A stretch of 64,000 nucleotides of DNA, from assembly GCA_903632075.3 (NCBI GenBank), contig CAHIKZ030000388.1, forward strand, positions 23,501 to 87,500. Reading direction: 5' to 3'. The stretch is from Acanthosepion pharaonis (lineage: Eukaryota; Mollusca; Cephalopoda; Sepiida; Sepiidae). The notes beneath the pieces are model-generated. The model had not been told where the DNA came from. It saw only the letters and a program-made list of their open reading frames with translations, and made no database searches. The stretch's first letter is position 1, and each line of letters starts with the position of its first letter. Made by a program: the position numbers and the translations under genes. Shown here in pieces: positions 44,440-54,228 of the stretch.

Positions 44440-44580
44440 GAAGTAGACTTTAGAAGGAGCCAGAAACCCAATCCTAAATAGGAAACAAGGAACAAGGGAT
44501 AAACCTCTACTCCTGTTCAAAAGACCGTGGAGGAGTGTGAACTGGACGATAGGCAAACCTATTTACTCCTATTGAACTCT
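44440..44580 (-). repeat. GGAGTAGATAGG-family repeat, minus copy
   Basis: Reverse complement of the 8940-9080 unit: GGAGTGTGAACTGGACGATAGG and AACCCAATCCTAAATAGG. No 3' tail in this copy. Confidence 0.7.
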
Positions 44581-44814
44581 TGTGATAACTACCACAGGAT
44601 CCATCTGCTGTCAGCCATTTGTAAAATATTTGTAAGTGTACAACTGAATAATCATATATGTAGCTCAAATGTATATTTACTATCTAGCAGAAATGTGCTT
44701 TAATAAGTTGACCTGTTCAACCCGCAGCTGAAATAGGTTCTGCTCATTGAGTTGTATATAAACTTATGGTTTTTTCATTGGGAACATAAAAATCCATTTA
44801 TATTTTAACCCAAG

Positions 44815-45010
44815 CTCCAGGGGTGGGGCATCCCCTCAGGCTGTACCTCTTCCTCAAGAGGGGGCTGATTTTATTCCTCGGTGCCTGAGGCATCCTCAAA
44901 AGGGAAAGTGCCGAGGGTATTTGGGAATTTTTCCAAGGTACAGCCGATAAACCCAACTTAAACTGACCTTGTGTTGCATCTGTTTCATGGTGTGCACACT
45001 AGTAAATACC
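44815..45010 (+). repeat. SINE-like structured repeat, second copy
   Basis: Counterpart of 4540-4715: GTGCCTGAGGCATCCTC, GTGCCGAGGG, GGGAATTTTTCC, ACTTAAACTGACCTTGTG and GTAAATACC. GGTACAG near 44937 can pair with CTGTACC at 44843, so the block may fold as one arm-loop structure. Confidence 0.55.
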
Positions 45011-45239
45011 TAAATTCTATTTGCCCAGTGAAGTTATATTAGATTAAATCAACACGTTTGATCTGAATGGCAGTGCAATTTCTGACAGTGTCTAAAATGT
45101 TCACTGCCATTAAATCATTGTGAAAGTTCTCCTTAAAAGGATAAAAATTGAAACAATTTTTTAACTGCTTCTAATTTTATTGATCAATGTATCTAAAACA
45201 TTTTTAAAATAGGATAAAAGGGTATGGAGACTTACAATT

Positions 45240-45610
45240 AATCACTGTTAAAAATGTAGTGAAGATGGGTGATCACTTTGCTCCCATATTATTTGCCGTC
45301 TTTCTGATAAATGCTTTCAATGTGAACAATACTAGAAAATATGTGTGCTATCAAAGAATGGCAAAACTGTATGTCTGCTGATTGCTTCCAAATCTTTTCC
45401 AGCTCTGACACATAATCTTCTTTATGCTGATGACCACGATCATACTGCTCCCATTAAGACAGGTTTTTCAACCCTGATAGACTGCTTTTTGGTAACAAGT
45501 GATGAACTTGGGTTAACCATTAACATCAAGAAGAATATTGCAATCCATCTACCAGCATCTGGATGGCTATACCATTCACACACCATTTATGTTGGAATCT
45601 ATGGATAGGT
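45240..45610 (+). pseudogene. LINE reverse-transcriptase palm relic (YADD)
   Basis: From about 45258 the frame reads VKMGDHFAPILFAVFLINAFN, matching the G..L.P.LF..FL block of RT. The frame at 45345-45608 contains LLYADDHDHTA (the catalytic YADD box), then LGLTINIKKN (the G.......K primer-grip neighbourhood) and ends at a stop. A shifted frame then gives a FVYLG..LS-like scrap. These blocks lie in the expected order for a non-LTR RT. Frameshifts and lack of the N-terminus and C-terminus mark it inactive. It lies inside the kinase intron, opposite in orientation to the host gene. Confidence 0.8.
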
Positions 45611-45689
45611 TTGTATAATTTGGTACACTGTCTCAATTGAGTGTGTTGTTTCACCACTGAATTCAGGAATCAGGTTTATGTCGAACGGG

Positions 45690-45900
45690 TCTTTCTGCCA
45701 TCTTGCTAGCGACAAAGTAGGTATTTACCCACTGCCTCACACAGCAAGATGTGGCACAAGGCCGAGTCTTATTGTGGGGTATCTGATCCTGTAGGCTTGG
45801 GCAAAAATTCCCTGTAGACCTCATAAAAACAGAGTCAGTTTCCCGAGACGAGACTCTGCCCTTCGATATAGCCTTGTCTGGAGGATACCCTCTGACATGT
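45690..45900 (-). repeat. SINE-like structured repeat, minus copy of the 41-kb element
   Basis: On the minus strand: GGGCAGAGTCTCGTCTCGGG, AATTTTTGCCCAAGCCTACAGG and GGCCTTGTGCCACATCTTGC, in the order of 41075-41200. Its stems are less perfect than in the 41-kb copy. Confidence 0.65.
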
Positions 45901-45947
45901 GCCAGATAAAGTAGGTGCCAAAATAGCTTGTTGTAGTAAAGAAAGGA

Positions 45948-45950
<3 letters not shown>

Positions 45951-45992
<42 letters not shown>

Positions 45993-45994
45993 AT
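45951..45994. repeat. TA microsatellite
   Basis: About 44 bases of TA with one TTTA break. Confidence 0.9.
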
Positions 45995-46153
45995 TTAGTG
46001 TATTGGGGCAGCAGATCATTATTTAAATATATATTATTAAATATAACAGACAATGCATATCTATTATGTCTGATCATGAGTCATTCTAATATTCGAATGT
46101 TTACTTTAATTTCTGGTGAAAATAAAGACAAAAATTGTCCAACATTGTTTGTT

Positions 46154-46162
46154 ATATATATA

Positions 46163-46206
<44 letters not shown>
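46154..46206. repeat. TA microsatellite
   Basis: About 53 bases of TA with one TATTATA break. Confidence 0.9.
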
Positions 46207-46210
<4 letters not shown>

Positions 46211-46689
46211 CTCCCAGGTAAGATGAGAACAAATAGACTACAATTCCAACATTCATAACATTTAATTTAAAAATGGGCTCAATTGTATAGTGATTTTGAC
46301 ATATTTTTTGATGTAATATCCTAAAATAAAAAAAGTATATATATATATATGCATGCATCTTTTTATATATTTCAACCAAACTAAAAACTAAAGAAATTTT
46401 AGTAGGCTAACTTCCTTTCACCTTTTACTCTTGGAAAACCACAAAGGTGTTGGCTGCAGAAATATAATTACCTATGTCGGATATAATTACACACCTGGCA
46501 ATTACTTGCAAGTCTTTGGATGATAATTACAGGTATATTTCTAATTAAGTATAATAAAAGACAAGGATTAAAGTGACTGTAATTTAGGTGCCATCTTTCA
46601 AAATTTGATGACTTGAATGTTTGCAAGGAGACTAGAAAATATTTACCCTTAGAGGTACATAGTAATACATTGGTTAATAGTTGAGATCT
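46207..46689. other. Intronic DNA, no gene seen
   Basis: AT-rich with a short TA run at 46338-46352. Confidence 0.4.
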
Positions 46690-47370
46690 TTTTCTTCTAT
46701 GTGCTGTGTCCCTTCAGGATGTGGTGATCATGGTTATCCATCATCTCCCATATACTTTCTAGTTCTTAGCAATGTTTCTCTTTTTACTACCCTTTCCTCT
46801 CTTTACTTGCTGTTTTCCCCTCTCTCATTAGTACTGTGAGCGTCTGACTCTCTAAGCCCACTTTCCTCATTATGAGCCCCAGAAATTTCAACTCTATCAT
46901 TATAATTTTATGCATAAGTGTATATTCTCCATTTTCTTTAAAATCTCTTTGTCGCCACTCACATGTTCCATTCATAGTATTCTCAGCATCCTTCTGTAGA
47001 AACCATATTTTGTTGCCTCAAGTCTTTTGTTCATCCGTGAGGGAATTGTCCCACATTCACTGCCATATAGGTTTCTTAATACTTTGCTTAGCTTTTTGGA
47101 AGGCATCTTTTGCTATTCCATTGTGCCTTTGGATTTTGTTATCCTATTTTCTATCCTCTGTTAAAACACTTGCTTGATTTTGGTATCTCTAATTTGTAAT
47201 TCACATATTGGGCTGTTCTTGTTCATGTTACAATTGATAGTTAGTCCTTTCTTCTCACTTTCCTTGACTATCTCTGAATATTTTACATTATTAAGTTTGT
47301 GCCTACTAATAATAAATCCTGGTAGGATCTCTAGCTCCCTTAGGACATATAAAAATTTTATATTTTAGTA
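46690..47370 (-). pseudogene. LINE RT C-terminal relic
   Basis: Minus-strand translation is broken but shows AENTMNGTCEWRQRDFKENG, then IIMIELKFLGLIMRKVGLE and ITMITTS*RDTAHRRK. The block L.FLGHIMRK.GLE..TLTG.I.G near the protein end is diagnostic of a large invertebrate LINE group. Related minus copies are at 58500-58800 and 63320-63800 and a scrap at 15510. Many stops; inactive. Confidence 0.7.
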
Positions 47371-47416
47371 CTGTAAAACAGAGTCTTTAGTTACAGGTGT
47401 AATAAATCGTCTAGGT

Positions 47417-47900
47417 CAGCGTTTCTCAACGAAGGTTCCCTGGAACCTTAAGGTTCCACAAAAAGTTCCCCAAGGGTTCCGCAAGAACAGGTGTCTTTTC
47501 AACATTGCCAGTAAAGGATGAAAAAAATAAAAACTGATGCAGCAATTATCTGTTTTCATTTTTTTTTTTTACATTTATATTATAGGTATATGATATTGGT
47601 TACTTACGTTTATTTTTTATGTTTGAGTTTAGAATTTCTTTTGTGAGAATGAAAACTCCCTGATGAAGTATTATAAACGAACAGTATGAATTTTATTTAG
47701 CATTACTGAAAAATGAAGAAGTATTAATTATTTCTTAAACCAGTTATGCAAAAATATATACTATGATATTTGCCATGTGAACTATGATGAAAATAAAATG
47801 AGAAAGATATGGTATATAACTTAGTTTTTGTGCAGGGGTTCTTTGAGACATGTAATTTATTTTAAGGGTTATGCAAGGGTAAAAAGGTTGACAAACGCTG
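47417..47900. mobile_element. Non-autonomous hAT-like element with 8-bp target duplication
   Basis: Begins CAGCGTTTCTCAACG and ends GTTGACAAACGCTG, an imperfect terminal inverted repeat of about 14 bases of the CAG..GTTCTCAA type known from hAT elements. Flanking 8-mers GTCTAGGT (47409-47416) and GTCCAGGG (47901-47908) differ at two positions and fit an 8-bp hAT duplication that has aged. The 484-base interior has no transposase frame. Subterminal GGTTCCCTGG/AAGGTTCC repeats are visible. Confidence 0.7.
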
Positions 47901-47909
47901 GTCCAGGGT

Positions 47910-48129
47910 GGTTTTTACATGTTCTTTTGAGAAAAGCATATTTTTAAGAAAGCCAGATACTCTGTAAAAAGTTTGTTGTCTGAAAATCTCTGTTTTTTTG
48001 AATTTGAAGTTAAAAATATGCTAAAATTGTTTTGTGAATTGTTGCAGATCCACTTTTTGAATTTGGAGAAAAAAAATATATATTTACCGACCTATCAGAG
48101 ATGGGATTGCATCTCCTTGTAAATTATAG
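47910..48129. other. Intronic DNA, no gene seen
   Basis: Nothing recognised. Confidence 0.3.
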
Positions 48130-48400
48130 AATTAAGGGCTCTGAAGCCTCCTCTTTTTGCATAAAAAGGAGATTGACCAACTGAGAGGACCAGGCAGAAA
48201 GCAGCCACACTTCAAAGCCAGGGTAATTGTCAAGAAGATGGGGGTCACAAATCACCAGAGGGAAAGAGAAATGAGTCAACTGTTAACTATTTGCCCATAG
48301 CTGGGTACCTGATAGGTGCTACCACCCCAGGTCAGGGTAGACCTGGGAACACCAGCAATTAAGAGGTCATTCCACGCTCCTTAAAACCTCCTGATCAGAG
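48130..48400 (+). repeat. Dispersed repeat with CATAGCTGGG...CACCCCAGGTCAGGG block
   Basis: The block from CTATTTGCCCATAGCTGGG to CAGCAATTAAGAGG is shared with 59825-59930 and 60965-61050. The first part contains GAGGTCTTGC-type text also seen downstream of the 59.8-kb copy. Probably the body of the SINE subfamily whose tail is at 59527-59712. Confidence 0.6.
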
Positions 48401-48619
48401 GTCTTGCTGTCGGATGTAGTTTATCATCTTACCCAGGACACAAAAGTAGTTTATCATCATACACAGGACAGTGCAAATATTGTATTTCTTTTTTATCTGT
48501 GTACTGTAATAGATGTCTGTTGTTTTAAATTTTGCATATAGTGGTTGAATCTTGTTTGTTTTGTGCCTTATTCAACTTTAGGAATAAGAGAGGCATGTGT
48601 TCTCTTTTCCTTCAATGTT
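48401..48619. other. Intronic DNA, no gene seen
   Basis: Contains two near copies of GTAGTTTATCATC...ACCCAGGACA (48415-48470). No gene. Confidence 0.35.
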
Positions 48620-49310
48620 TATAGACAGCCTCACTATAAAAGTTGAATAAATGCAGTGAGATTCTGTTTATTTTTACGTATTACTACTTGCTATACATTC
48701 CTAAAAACATACAGATTAAAGAAGTAAAACTATGTACGGTAATGTTAATATTATCCGTTTCCTTATAAGGAAACATCCAACAGTCATTGAAAGAATAGCC
48801 AGTGTTATTGTCAGTTGATATTTATAAAATGTTTCTCTTAAAACAGTTTTTCGAGAAAATAGGTTTCTCAAGTCCAGTAACTGTCATCATTCTTCCCTTT
48901 ATTGATAGGGGTTTCCTTTCTACTTTTGTTTAAAGTATTATGGGATGTCAACGTGTCATTATTTTTTCTTTGAGTTAAATGTGCTATCCATTTTAATTGT
49001 TTGCCGCTGTTGATAGTTCTCAAGTGATGTGGTTTCTGTTATTTGGTACCATTCTTTGTGATTCTGTAGCACCGGTCTACTAGGTTTGAAGAAGGATGTT
49101 CCTCTACAGGCTTTGTTCATTCAACATTTGTTGATCTAAGGAAATGGTTGTGGGAAGTTGACAGTTTAGGCATTTCTAAACAGATTTGTTGACAGGCATG
49201 ACATCCATATAAAAGCCTTGATCTTATGAGGTTATTTAAGTAATTGAATTGAGTTCTTAGGTTTAATGTACTTTTGAAGCATCCTGTGGTGTTGGAAAGA
49301 ACTACTCCTA
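48620..49310 (-). pseudogene. LINE RT C-terminal relic, heavily decayed
   Basis: The minus-strand reading gives LNNLIRSRLLYGCHACQ, then HNHFLRS, YRITKNGTK and QLKWIAHLTQR. The order SRLLYGCHAW, HFLR, W..HV.R matches the segment after RT in a widespread invertebrate LINE clade. Stops interrupt every 30-60 codons. Confidence 0.6.
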
Positions 49311-49679
49311 GTGCAGCCCATTGTGAAATGATACAAGAAATGGCTTGTTAATTTTAATGCCTCCAAAACGAAACTGGTTGGGGGGGTGTTCACAACATAG
49401 ATCTGGATCAATGTTTAGGTTTTATCAAAATTATAAAAATAGCTTTTTTTAAAAAAAATAAAAACTATCTAGGGTGTATACAGAAATAGCAGTATCAAAA
49501 GAAAAATCAAACGTTGTCATAGCTGGGGGTGATAGAGGGAACAAGCTCCCACAGTCTGTAAAATGCTTTCATGACATGTGTCTCAAGTAACCTTGGACAA
49601 CTCCAAGCCAGTATGGATGCCATATAACCAGTTGCTTCAGGTAGATAGCACTTGACAGCCCAGGAAGGTAGACTATCTA
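49311..49679. other. Intronic DNA, no gene seen
   Basis: Low-complexity; nothing recognised. Confidence 0.35.
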
Positions 49680-50040
49680 GAAGGAAAACCCAGATTTGAA
49701 ACCCCTGCTGCCTTGTGGTCAGTCATATCCAAGCATGAAAAAGGCTATTGAAGACATAAAACCCAGTGTGGAGCCCTAAATGCAGTTGGCTATCAACACT
49801 AAAAACTTTGACAACACCGTCAACCAAGCCAGTCCCAAATATAATGCCCTGTATTTCTTTATTTTGTCAGAACGACTGAGAGGAAGTGGACATGAAGTCT
49901 TGGCACCATACAGTCTCCATATACCATTGTCCAGGCCTGCATCCTGGTGGTCACTCCAGTCTAACCATGAAAGGACTGAATTTTGACCAAACATGGTGCT
50001 AGCTTTATCTTGGGAGATAAACGGATACCTACTAAGAGAA
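49680..50040 (+). repeat. Dispersed repeat, second copy of the 27.7-kb family
   Basis: Carries AAGCATGAAAAAGGCTATTG, AACCCAGTGTGGAGCCC, GGTCACTCCAGTCTAACC and TATCTTGGGAGATAAACGG in the order seen at 27680-27890, with an extra insertion of about 150 bases in the middle. Overlapping frames on both strands are not supported as genes. Confidence 0.6.
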
Positions 50041-50184
50041 AAATAATCCTCCTGACACAGTTTTTTTTTTTTGCAGGTAAAAATGTTAAACTTTGCCAGA
50101 ATCTTAAACAAAGAACTTTAGTTTGTTTTAACTTGCATAAAATAAAATAAAAAATGGGGAGATCCAAAAGAAGTGTTACTTTGA

Positions 50185-50266
50185 CCAATCAGATGCTGAT
50201 ACAAGTAAATACTTATTTTTCAACCAATCAGGATTCACCCCTGTGTCCCAACTTGTTTTTATATCC
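50185..50266 (+). promoter_or_regulatory. Promoter-like block: two CCAAT boxes and a TATA-like site
   Basis: CCAATCA occurs at 50185-50191 and 50224-50230, both forward, and TATATCC at 50260-50266. Spacing and order are those of a compact pol II promoter (or a retroelement LTR) that would fire rightwards into the 56-codon frame at 50420. No expression evidence is possible from sequence alone. Confidence 0.25.
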
Positions 50267-50419
50267 TTTCATTCAACAAACATTGAAGCAAAAGTCAGCT
50301 ACAAGAATTCAGCATTGCAAAACACAATTGAGGTCTTTTATCTACAGGCAACTGCCTCCACATCACCAACTACTTCATGTGTTTTTACCATATTACATCA
50401 ACTGAGTTGTCATAGCAAC

Positions 50420-50590
50420 ATGGCCAGAAAGACTACTACCACTATTTATGATGTCCTTTTAAACAGAAACAATAAGCCAATTGGTATTCAGATTGTCCCC
50501 CTTTTCTCAAACAATGACATGATTCAACAATATCATCTTTTGATAGGAAGTAGGTACTGCCTCAATGAACATTGTAGTGCATATCCATGA
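50420..50590 (+). CDS. Unrecognised 56-residue open frame
   Basis: ATG at 50420 (context AACATGG, good for initiation) to TGA at 50590. The product begins MARKTTTTIYDVLLNRNN and continues with GIQIVPLF and HLLIGSRYCLNEH. No signal peptide, transmembrane span or known motif. Unlike most frames here it has mixed composition and lies about 155 bases after a promoter-like block. The open frame extends upstream to 50243, but the MARK start is better placed. It could be an orphan gene, a decayed retroelement ORF or chance; chance is the default. It lies in the kinase intron on the opposite strand. Confidence 0.15.
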   Translation: MARKTTTTIYDVLLNRNNKPIGIQIVPLFSNNDMIQQYHLLIGSRYCLNEHCSAYP

Positions 50591-50639
50591 TAAAGTAAAA
50601 TGGTTGATAAAATTAAAAGGATTAGTTATTTTGTACTGA

Positions 50640-50905
50640 ATCTCAGTTGGTACATTTGCAGACACATTTCATACACTAATTGTACCAATTATTATGGGAC
50701 AGAGGTAGTCTAATATATTGCAATCAATTTCTATGGGAACACTGTAGCATATCAGGATTAAAGAGAACCAGCTTAGAACTAGCAGCAATCCTTCCAATTT
50801 GGGATTGGAATTATTTATTACTACCTCTGTCCCATAATAGTTGGTACAGTTGTATACACATTTCATGTGCAAAAATGGAACAACTATTATGGGACAGAGG
50901 TAGTT
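50640..50905. mobile_element. Two adjacent MITE copies with CTACCTCTGTCCCATAATA ends
   Basis: The better copy is 50821-50903 (83 bases), starting CTACCTCTGTCCCATAATAG and ending in its reverse complement. The other, about 50640-50708, retains one end and the shared interior (GGTACA...ACACATTTCAT...). The inverted match between the two copies also forms a larger hairpin. Confidence 0.65.
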
Positions 50906-52351
50906 TATTATTTAGGTCATTTTTCATATTATATGGAATTTTTCATTCAAAATAATAAAAGAGACGAGTGCTTACAGAAAGAAAGAAAAGCTTCTTGCTG
51001 TGGTTTTTAGAATTCATTTTTTTATAAAAAATATTCACACTTGACTTGAAGCATAAAAAAAATATGTATATAAAAGAAGTGATCAGGAGTGCAAAATATG
51101 GCTTTCAATAAAAAGACTGAAAAATCAAACAAACCAGACCTACCCCAAAGAGTAAAAATCCAAAGACTGAAATCCACATTTTTTTTGTCAATGGATAGAA
51201 AAGAAGAATTCAAGAATCTGGCTTTCAGATTTATCATCAGAAGACAAAGCTAGAAAAAATATTCTCTTTTAGGTGGCTTCAAGACTTGAGATTATTAAAA
51301 GAGAGAAGAATAATGTGTTTCTACAAGAAAATTTCATTGATACATTTAAAAGTAGAAAGTTTGGGGAACTTAAAAACATTGCCTACCTACTGTTAATTTT
51401 TTAAAAAGAATTGATTCTTAAAATTGAACGGCTAATAAAATATGTTAGACACAACAATAACCTTCTGATGATGGGGTTGCTAAGCCAAGATTTCTTGAAT
51501 AATGTGCAATAAAAATAATAATGTTTATTATTAAAATGAACGGAAGTAAATCTTGTAATGCATTCAGGTTAATCAACTGGAATGGTGAAAAAAATAAAAG
51601 AAAAATAAAGATAAATGTGAAAGGCAAGTTGGGAGGCAAGGGAGATAATGCTGTAAAAAATAGGTAGGGGCAGGTAAGTAATAGAAACAAAAGGTGAGTG
51701 ATGGCAGGTAAGTGAGTAAAAATAAATAAATAGAAACAAAATAAAAATATCCCCCCACCAAAAAAAGATAAAAAACAAACAAACAAAAACTGTATCAAAA
51801 TGTTTGAAAAAAAAAAAAAAAAAAAAAGAAAGAAACAAAACATGAAAACTAAATACCAAAAGGTATTTAACAAATGCAAAAACAAAGGGCCAAAGTGGCA
51901 AGTAAATATGGGAGAAGAAAATTTAAAAGCACTCAGAAAAAATATAGAAAGAGGAGCTAAAATAGGTTCAAAATAATGGAAGATAAAAAAAGAGGAATTC
52001 GTTTGAAATCATGCAATAGCACAAGAGAAAAATGATGAAAAAAAAAAAATAAAATAAATAGGATTAAAGTATAGGACAGCATTGACGTAACCATACATAG
52101 TAGAGAGGCCTGAGAACAAGCACAGGACAAATGCAGAATTCAGGTGAAAAAATGCTAGATTTAGAGAAGCATTAAATGCATTCCTCCTTTTTACTTTTTT
52201 TAAAAAACACATTTACCTAAGAATAATAATAATTAGACCACCTTAAAATAATTAGAGTAAGAATATCTAATTATTTCAGACAGAACATTCTTTTAAAAAA
52301 AAAAAATAATCCTAGATAAAAGAGTAATTGTTTATATTTCTGTATTGTAAG
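50906..52351. other. Intronic DNA, A-rich, no gene seen
   Basis: Long minus-strand frames at 51445-51901 are Phe/Leu-rich because the plus strand is A-rich (for example an A run at 51807-51826). No protein is supported. Confidence 0.45.
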
Positions 52352-52787
52352 TATCTACACTCTTTACATTGTTTGGAATGTTGTGTTCATCTTTATTGTC
52401 ATATTCACAACATTTCAGCCATTGTACACTCTGGCCTTCATCAAGTCATATACCCTTTATTTTGTCCACCAGGATAGATTTTTCTGGTCCCACATGTCAT
52501 GCCTTTTCGGGATTTCTCAGTTTCAGTTATCTATCTTTAGTAACTCAACTCTCCAATTTTTTTGTTCACCTCTGCTGTGGTCAGGTATTGAACTCACAAC
52601 TCTTTAGGTCAAGTCACTGGATTACTTCAATGAATGCATCTTCATCAACTGGGACATGTGGCCTTGGGGAAATAAAGGGTTCCGTTCAAAATTCCAATGT
52701 GTATCACTTGAAGAAGGCCAAAGCATACAACGGCTGAAACATCATGAATATGAAAGATGAGGACAATGTAAATAGTGTAAATAAAAG
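52352..52787. mobile_element. 436-bp element with ~80-bp terminal inverted repeats
   Basis: The left end ACTCTTTACATTGT...CATCTTTATTGTCATATTCAC...CTGGCCTTCATCAAGT is mirrored by ACTTGAAGAAGGCC...ATGAATATGAAAGATGAGGACAATGTAAATAGTGT. Each arm, read outward from the centre, contains GA(T/A)GAAGGCC...GGCTGAAA. The centre holds a minus-oriented tRNA-like T-arm (GTGAGTTCAATACC). Related to the fold-backs at 20190 and 3620. Confidence 0.75.
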
Positions 52788-53651
52788 AGTAAATTATACA
52801 ATTTATTAACAAACTAATCCACTGGTTATACGCTAACACCAACCAAATTGTTTTCTGGGCAATAAATAAAATTACTTTGAATGATTGATTTGTTTTTTAC
52901 AGCTTAACATTTGCAGGTTATTTAACTCTGCGTTAGTCATATAGGATGATTTTTTTTAACCTCCAAATTTTTAAAGTACTCATAATTGCAACTTGTTCAT
53001 TTTTCTATCTCCCACTAACCTGCTGACTCAGTAAGGCTTTGTGGCACATGGTGTGGTGCTGTTGTAGCTTAGATGTCATGGGAGTCAGACATCAAGGGAC
53101 TATACATTTTTGGAAAAAATGAGGTGACTAGCACAGAGTGATAATTTTATATTATAAGAATTTTTTTGGAGATAACTCTGAATTTTAAACCATGCGTAGA
53201 CATGCTGTAGCATATACTATGCACAGCCATTGTCAGGATCATAGAGTTTACACTGACCATAATCTCGACTGAGGGTCACCTACGTCAATGTATTTTTTTT
53301 ATGTCCTGTTCAATAAAATTATTCTTCTAAAAGCCAGTAAAATAATTTTGGAATATATTTTGATATCCTTCTAAAAGCATATAAAATATATTTTTAATAT
53401 ATTTTATATTAAAGAATTATGTAAATATAAAAGAGGATATTAAAGTCAACACCCAGCAGTTGACAGTCTGTTTTATGCTTATATGCAATCGTATGATATT
53501 GAGCACATTAACCCATAAATATAGCATACCTTAAAGCTACATTTTATCATATTATATTGAAGAATTATATAGTTGTTCCTTACCACTCAATGCTACTTAA
53601 AGTTTCATGCACATGGCAATCATCAGGCAGAAGTTTATATAGCATCAAGCA
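52788..53651. other. Intronic DNA with a SINE tail scrap
   Basis: 52880-52925 (TTTTTTACAGCTTAACATTTGCAGG) is a minus-oriented SINE tail scrap; a matching TATAAGAATTTTTTTGGAGATAA piece lies near 53152. Otherwise nothing recognised. Confidence 0.4.
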
Positions 53652-54170
53652 GTGAATTGATTCATTTTTTATGGCTTATCAACCCTTTGCAGGTTATTTA
53701 AAACCAGAAAATATTTTTACATTGTAAGAATTCTTTTTCAGAAATAATAATGGTTTTAGTGATACAAGTCTTACTAATTAACCCATAGCTGGGGAGAGAA
53801 GAGGTGGATTTATACTTTTCTGATGGGTATTTATGTGCAAGTGAAAATAACAAATCCAACTAGAATTGGAACTCAGCTCTCTGATTAAAAATTCCGAGGT
53901 ATTATCCATTACACCACCCACACATCCAAGTTTACAGCACCTGATATTCCCAAGCAGTCACTGATCTAGGTACTGACAAAGCTTGATGTTGCATAACTTC
54001 AGTAATCTTATGGAAACCAATGTTTTAATGTAATATGGCCATAAGCCATACTACCTGCACATGCAAGCTTGCAACACTTGACACCCATCTAAGTGTTGAC
54101 CAGGCCCAATTTTGCTTAACTTCAGTCATTGTACAGGAACCAGTGTTTCAATGTGATCTGGCCATAAAGA
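53652..54170 (-). mobile_element. Full 5S/tRNA chimeric SINE with two 5S-like heads
   Basis: Minus strand from the 5' end: first 5S-like module (about 54168-54065, beginning TGGCCAGATCACATTG; the 3' part is shortened), linker TTGCATGTGCAGGTAG, second 5S-like module (about 54046-53930, containing CCTAGATCAGTGACTGC and GTGCTGTAAAC), tRNA-like segment (53925-53850, TGGTGTAATGGATAATACC and GAGTTCCAATTC), body with TATAAATCCACCTC and AGCTATGGGTTAATTAG, then tail AATAACCTGCAAAGGGTTGATAAGCC. Same two-headed design as 25257-25775. Confidence 0.85.
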
Positions 54171-54228
54171 CAAAATAGAGCTTTCCATGCAATCAAATAT
54201 TTTTTGAACAGATTTCAATGTGAAATGT

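Noticed and set aside
46872..47368. Plus-strand frames of 101 and 64 codons resembling membrane proteins
   Set aside because: They are the antisense face of the minus-strand LINE relic.
51445..51901. Long overlapping minus-strand frames (146 and 110 codons) rich in Phe, Leu and Ser
   Set aside because: They arise from A-rich plus-strand sequence, overlap in different frames, include an A-run-encoded poly-Phe stretch and match no family or splice context.
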